Assembly: GCF_024704385.1 (NCBI RefSeq)
Contig: NZ_JAJDFX010000002.1
Coordinates: 3,286,001-3,350,000 of the forward strand
Length of the DNA stretch: 64,000 nucleotides
Source of the DNA: Cellulomonas sp. P24
Lineage (GTDB): Bacteria; Actinomycetota; Actinomycetes; Actinomycetales; Cellulomonadaceae
Reading direction: 5' to 3'
Position 1 is the first letter of the stretch, and every line of letters starts with the position of its first letter. Positions 61,435-64,000 of the stretch are shown piece after piece. Under the pieces are notes generated by a model. It saw only the letters and a program-made list of their open reading frames with translations, searched no databases and was not told where the DNA came from. The translations under genes were made by a program, and so were the position numbers.

Positions 61435-62288
61435 CGGGCCGCTCCGGCCTGGGCTGCGACGGGTCCGGTGGTCGCCGGGCGCGGAGCGGCGAACCACACC
61501 GACCGCACGAACGTCGTGAGCACCGGCACGACGTACGCGACCCAGGCGGTGGCCTGGAGCCAGCTGGTCTCCGGGGAGAAGTTCAGCACGCCGGTCAGGA
61601 GCGAGCCGTACCAGCTGGTGGCGGGGACGACCGCCGAGACGTCGAAGGCGAGGGCGTGCTCTCCCGGGAGCAGGCCGGCCTCCTGGAGGTCGTGCACGCC
61701 GTAGGCGAGGACTCCCGCGGCGACGACGATGAGGAACACCCCGGTCCACGCGAAGAAGACGCGGAGGTTCAGCCGCAGTGCGCCACGGTAGATGAGCCAC
61801 CCCAGCGCGACGGCGGTCGCCAGGCCGAGGGTCGCGCCGAGCAGCGGCTGGGCGTTCGACCCGGCGGCCGACGCGGCTGCCCACAGGAACAACGCCGTCT
61901 CGAGCCCCTCGCGACCGACGGCGAGAAGGGCGACGACGAGGACGGCGACGGGGCCGGCGGCGAACGCGCTGTCGAGGCGGTGCTGGAGGTCGGTCCGGAG
62001 GTGTCGCGCGGTGCGCCCCATCCAGAAGATCATCCAGGTCACCAGGGCGACGGCGGCGATCGAGAGGAACCCGCCGAGCGCCTCCTGCGCGGTGAACCCG
62101 AGGGTGCGCGGGCCGAGGCTGAGGAGGGCGCCGAACCCGAGAGACAGGAGCGCGGCGGTGCCGACCCCGGCCCACAGGAACGGGAGGTGGCTCCGGCGGT
62201 CGCTCTTGACGAGGTAGGCGACGAGGATCCCGACGACGAGGGCGGCTTCGAGGCCTTCGCGCAGGCCGATGAGGTAGTTGGCGATCAT
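61431..62288 (-). CDS. efeU: Iron permease EfeU (FTR1 family)
   Basis: This 285-residue protein has seven hydrophobic helices and the two R-E-G-L-E iron-translocation motifs: GLREGLEAAL at residues 8-17 and VGREGLETALF near 124-134. It imports ferric iron after EfeB/EfeO handling. It is the first gene of efeUOB; about 75 nt upstream lies a good DtxR/IdeR box. In some enterobacterial lineages efeU is frameshifted, but here it is intact. Confidence 0.95.
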   Translation of the reverse strand: MIANYLIGLREGLEAALVVGILVAYLVKSDRRSHLPFLWAGVGTAALLSLGFGALLSLGPRTLGFTAQEALGGFLSIAAVALVTWMIFWMGRTARHLRTDLQHRLDSAFAAGPVAVLVVALLAVGREGLETALFLWAAASAAGSNAQPLLGATLGLATAVALGWLIYRGALRLNLRVFFAWTGVFLIVVAAGVLAYGVHDLQEAGLLPGEHALAFDVSAVVPATSWYGSLLTGVLNFSPETSWLQATAWVAYVVPVLTTFVRSVWFAAPRPATTGPVAAQAGAAR

Positions 62289-62360
62289 CGTGGCTTCCGT
62301 TGAGGGAGGGGATGGGGCTCGGGTCTGCCCGGGTCCCCGGGTCGAGGATGGACCGGAAAG

Positions 62361-62379
62361 GAAGGTGAGCCTTACCTAA
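62361..62379. promoter_or_regulatory. DtxR/IdeR iron box upstream of efeUOB
   Basis: The 19-mer matches 15 of 19 positions of the IdeR consensus TTAGGTTAGGCTAACCTAA, keeping the AGGT and ACCTAA half-site cores. It lies about 73 nt before efeU, consistent with repression by iron. Confidence 0.8.
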
Positions 62380-62443
62380 CAACGAGGACCCTACAACATG
62401 CTCGCGCCGCCCCAGGAGGGGGTGATGCCGCCGATCGGTGTGA

Positions 62444-62458
62444 GGCGCGTCACGCGCC
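62444..62458. terminator. Small hairpin between the Nudix gene and efeU promoter region
   Basis: GGCGCG and CGCGCC form a 6-bp stem with loop TCA, about 45 nt after the Nudix stop codon on the minus strand. Weak. Confidence 0.3.
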
Positions 62459-62501
62459 GTCGTGCGGGGGTGCCCCCAGGCGCGCGATCATCGCGAGGGC
62501 C

Positions 62502-63026
62502 TCAGAGGCCGCCGTCGAGCCTCTCGAGCAGACCGGGCCACGCCGTCGCGAACGCCGGGAGAAGAGGGAGACCGGCGACGTCATCCCGGTCGACCCAGGC
62601 GATCTCGAGGCTCTCCGCATCCGTCGGCCGCGGTGTCACGACGCCGGCGACCTCGGCGAGCACCGTGGTGTAGCTCCAGGGACCGTGGTCGAGCACGTGG
62701 TCGCCGAGCACGCGGACCGCGTCCTGGTCGATCCCCGCCTCCTCCGCGGCCTCGCGCAGCGCCGCCTGCCGGACGGTCTCGTCGGGTCCCCGCGCACCAC
62801 CCGGGATGCCCCAGGTCCCGCCCTGGTCGCTCCACAGCGCACGGTGCTGCATCACGACCGCCTCGACCCGGCCGACGGCGTCGCGCCGCGCGAGGAGCAG
62901 CCCGGCGGCTCCGTGCAGGCCCCAGTGCCGACGACCGCACGTGCACACGACCCAGCCGTCACCGGGGTGCGGAGGGCGCACCGGCGGGTGCGGGGACGTG
63001 GGGTCACCGTCCGAGGAGCGAGGCAT
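62502..63026 (-). CDS. Nudix hydrolase
   Basis: This 174-residue protein has the Nudix box GGARGPDETVRQAALREAAEEAGI (about residues 77-100), with all catalytic Glu residues of R-E-x2-E-E. The N-terminal 40 residues contain C-x-C and H-W motifs (VVCTCGRRHWGLHG, near 27-40) that resemble the small metal-binding-like start seen in many actinobacterial Nudix proteins. It hydrolyses nucleoside diphosphates linked to another group; the substrate is unknown. Start ATG 63026; in-frame codons upstream are Ala/Arg-rich and lack support. Confidence 0.9.
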   Translation of the reverse strand: MPRSSDGDPTSPHPPVRPPHPGDGWVVCTCGRRHWGLHGAAGLLLARRDAVGRVEAVVMQHRALWSDQGGTWGIPGGARGPDETVRQAALREAAEEAGIDQDAVRVLGDHVLDHGPWSYTTVLAEVAGVVTPRPTDAESLEIAWVDRDDVAGLPLLPAFATAWPGLLERLDGGL

Positions 63027-63116
63027 GGCACGAGCGTGCCACGGATCACGCCCCTGCCCCAGAGACCGCGCTGCGTCGACTCGCGCAGCGCGCACCAGCG
63101 CGTCGCGCGGTCCAGA

Positions 63117-64000
63117 TCAGTCGAGGATCTCGCAGATCATGGTCCCGGCGCTGATGCTCGCCCCGACGGCGGCAGCGAGCCCGCGCACCGTCCCGGACCG
63201 GTGCGCGAGGAGCGGCTGCTCCATCTTCATCGCCTCGAGCACGACCACGAGGTCGCCCTCGAGCACGGCTGCACCGTCCTCGACCGCGACCTTGACGATG
63301 GTGCCCTGCATCGGGGACGTCAGACCGGTGCCGAGCGCGGCGCTGAGGCGCGTCGTGGCACGTCGTACCGGCCGCCGCGCGACGGCACCGGGGCGCCCGC
63401 GCCCACCGCCGAGCGCCAGCCCCGCAGGGATCACGACCTCGAGCCGCTTGCCGCCGACCTCGACGACCACCCGCTCCATCGCCGCCGGCTCCTCGGTGGT
63501 CGCGGTGCCCGACGTCGGCTCCCCGGTGAGACCGGCGAGCTGGTCCGAGAACTCCGTCTCGATCCACAGCGTGTGCACCCGGAAGGGCTCGTCCGGGTCG
63601 GCCGGGACGAACGCCTCGTTCTCGATGACCGCACGGTGGAACGGGACGACGGTCGGGATGCCGGCGACCTCGAGCTCGGCGAGCGCGCGTCGTGCCCGCT
63701 CGGCGGCCTGCGTGCGCGTCGCGCCCGTGACGACGAGCTTCGCGATCATCGAGTCGAACGCGCCCGACACCGTGTCGCCCTCGACGACGCCCGTGTCGAC
63801 GCGGACGCCAGGACCGGTCGGCAACGTGAGGGTCGTGATGCGGCCCGGCGCAGGCAGGAAGCCGTTGGACGGGTCCTCGCCGTTGATCCGGAACTCGAAC
63901 GAGTGGCCGCGGGTCTCGACGTGGTCGTACCCGAGCGGCTCGCCGGCGGCGATGCGCAGCTGCTCGCGCACGAGGTCGATGCCGCTGACCTCCTCGGTGA
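63117..64000 (-). CDS. Acetyl-/propionyl-CoA carboxylase alpha subunit (3' part, truncated by window)
   Basis: The last 294 residues of a biotin-dependent carboxylase alpha chain are present; the N-terminal biotin carboxylase core lies beyond the window. Visible are the biotin carboxylase C-terminal domain (GHSFEFRINGEDPSNGFLPAPG near residue 35 of the fragment, SMIAKLVVTGATR), a linker, and the biotin carboxyl carrier domain with the biotinylated lysine in VLEAMKMEQPL. It supplies carboxybiotin for malonyl-CoA or methylmalonyl-CoA formation. Domain order matches actinobacterial AccA3-type subunits of about 590 residues. Confidence 0.95.
   Translation of the reverse strand, partial: TEEVSGIDLVREQLRIAAGEPLGYDHVETRGHSFEFRINGEDPSNGFLPAPGRITTLTLPTGPGVRVDTGVVEGDTVSGAFDSMIAKLVVTGATRTQAAERARRALAELEVAGIPTVVPFHRAVIENEAFVPADPDEPFRVHTLWIETEFSDQLAGLTGEPTSGTATTEEPAAMERVVVEVGGKRLEVVIPAGLALGGGRGRPGAVARRPVRRATTRLSAALGTGLTSPMQGTIVKVAVEDGAAVLEGDLVVVLEAMKMEQPLLAHRSGTVRGLAAAVGASISAGTMICEILD

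Noticed and set aside
60256-62382. EfeO extended to 708 residues by an upstream in-frame start
   Set aside because: The first 300 codons overlap efeU in another frame and are Arg/Pro-rich; the lipoprotein signal and the ATGA overlap place the start at 61434.

Overview
The window is about 64 kb of very GC-rich, gene-dense chromosome from an actinobacterium. The evidence is a mycothiol pathway gene (mshB), succinylase-type diaminopimelate genes, a twin-zinc-finger-type anti-sigma factor next to a sigE-like ECF sigma factor, the actinobacterial FolP2-type dihydropteroate synthase paralogue, many GTG starts and many apparently leaderless promoters. Gene content fits Micrococcales (a Cellulomonas-like genus), but that is inference. 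No rRNA, tRNA, CRISPR array, phage or insertion sequence was recognised.

Layout. 1-3.4 kb: end of ychF, an orphan small protein, a DHFR-like reductase and a divergent EamA exporter/MarR regulator pair. 3.4-9.5 kb: a dipeptide/oligopeptide ABC importer operon (binding protein, two permeases, one double-ATPase protein). 9.6-16.1 kb: typA, mshB with a small membrane protein and flavin reductase, a VanW-like wall protein, a tiny SH3-like protein. 16.2-22.4 kb: ferredoxin, dapC, gltA, a lysozyme-like membrane protein, and divergent dapD/dapE. 22.4-31.9 kb: LOG protein, folP2-like, a PIG-V-like mannosyltransferase, DUF3117, pepA, O-methyltransferase, then the envelope-stress operon sigE-rseA-htrA-tatB. 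32-35.8 kb: trpS, a 2H RNA ligase/phosphodiesterase, a BrkB membrane protein and a Vsr/DUF559-like endonuclease gene bracketed by two related 57-bp palindromes. 35.9-39.4 kb: sdhCDAB. 39.6-42 kb: manC and an M20 amidohydrolase. 42-52.4 kb: a nucleoside uptake and salvage operon (BMP-type ABC importer, cdd, deoA, a putative cysteine peptidase, add, deoC). 52.5-55.2 kb: phosphosugar mutase and purine nucleoside phosphorylase (reverse). 55.3-58.9 kb: lpdA-like quinone reductase and a membrane-anchored endonuclease/phosphatase-fold protein. 58.9-62.3 kb: efeUOB iron uptake under an apparent DtxR/IdeR box. 62.5-64 kb: Nudix hydrolase and the end of an acyl-CoA carboxylase alpha subunit.

How the parts fit: from memory, the order typA-mshB-ferredoxin-dapC-dapD/dapE-LOG-folP2-DUF3117-OMT-sigE-rseA-htrA-tatB matches the Mycobacterium tuberculosis Rv1165-Rv1224 stretch. 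The trpS-BrkB-sdh-cdd-deoA-add-mutase-PNP-lpdA set matches Rv3303c-Rv3336c. The window therefore looks like two ancestral actinobacterial blocks joined near tatB/trpS, with accessory insertions. The most unusual items are the palindrome pair around the endonuclease gene, an in-frame 18-bp tandem-repeat micro-ORF coupled at both ends between add and deoC, a peptidase-like gene inside the nucleoside operon, an enlarged first ATPase domain with an internal repeat, and a uniform TANNNT-N6-8-start leaderless promoter grammar that sometimes recruits the upstream stop codon as part of the -10 box.
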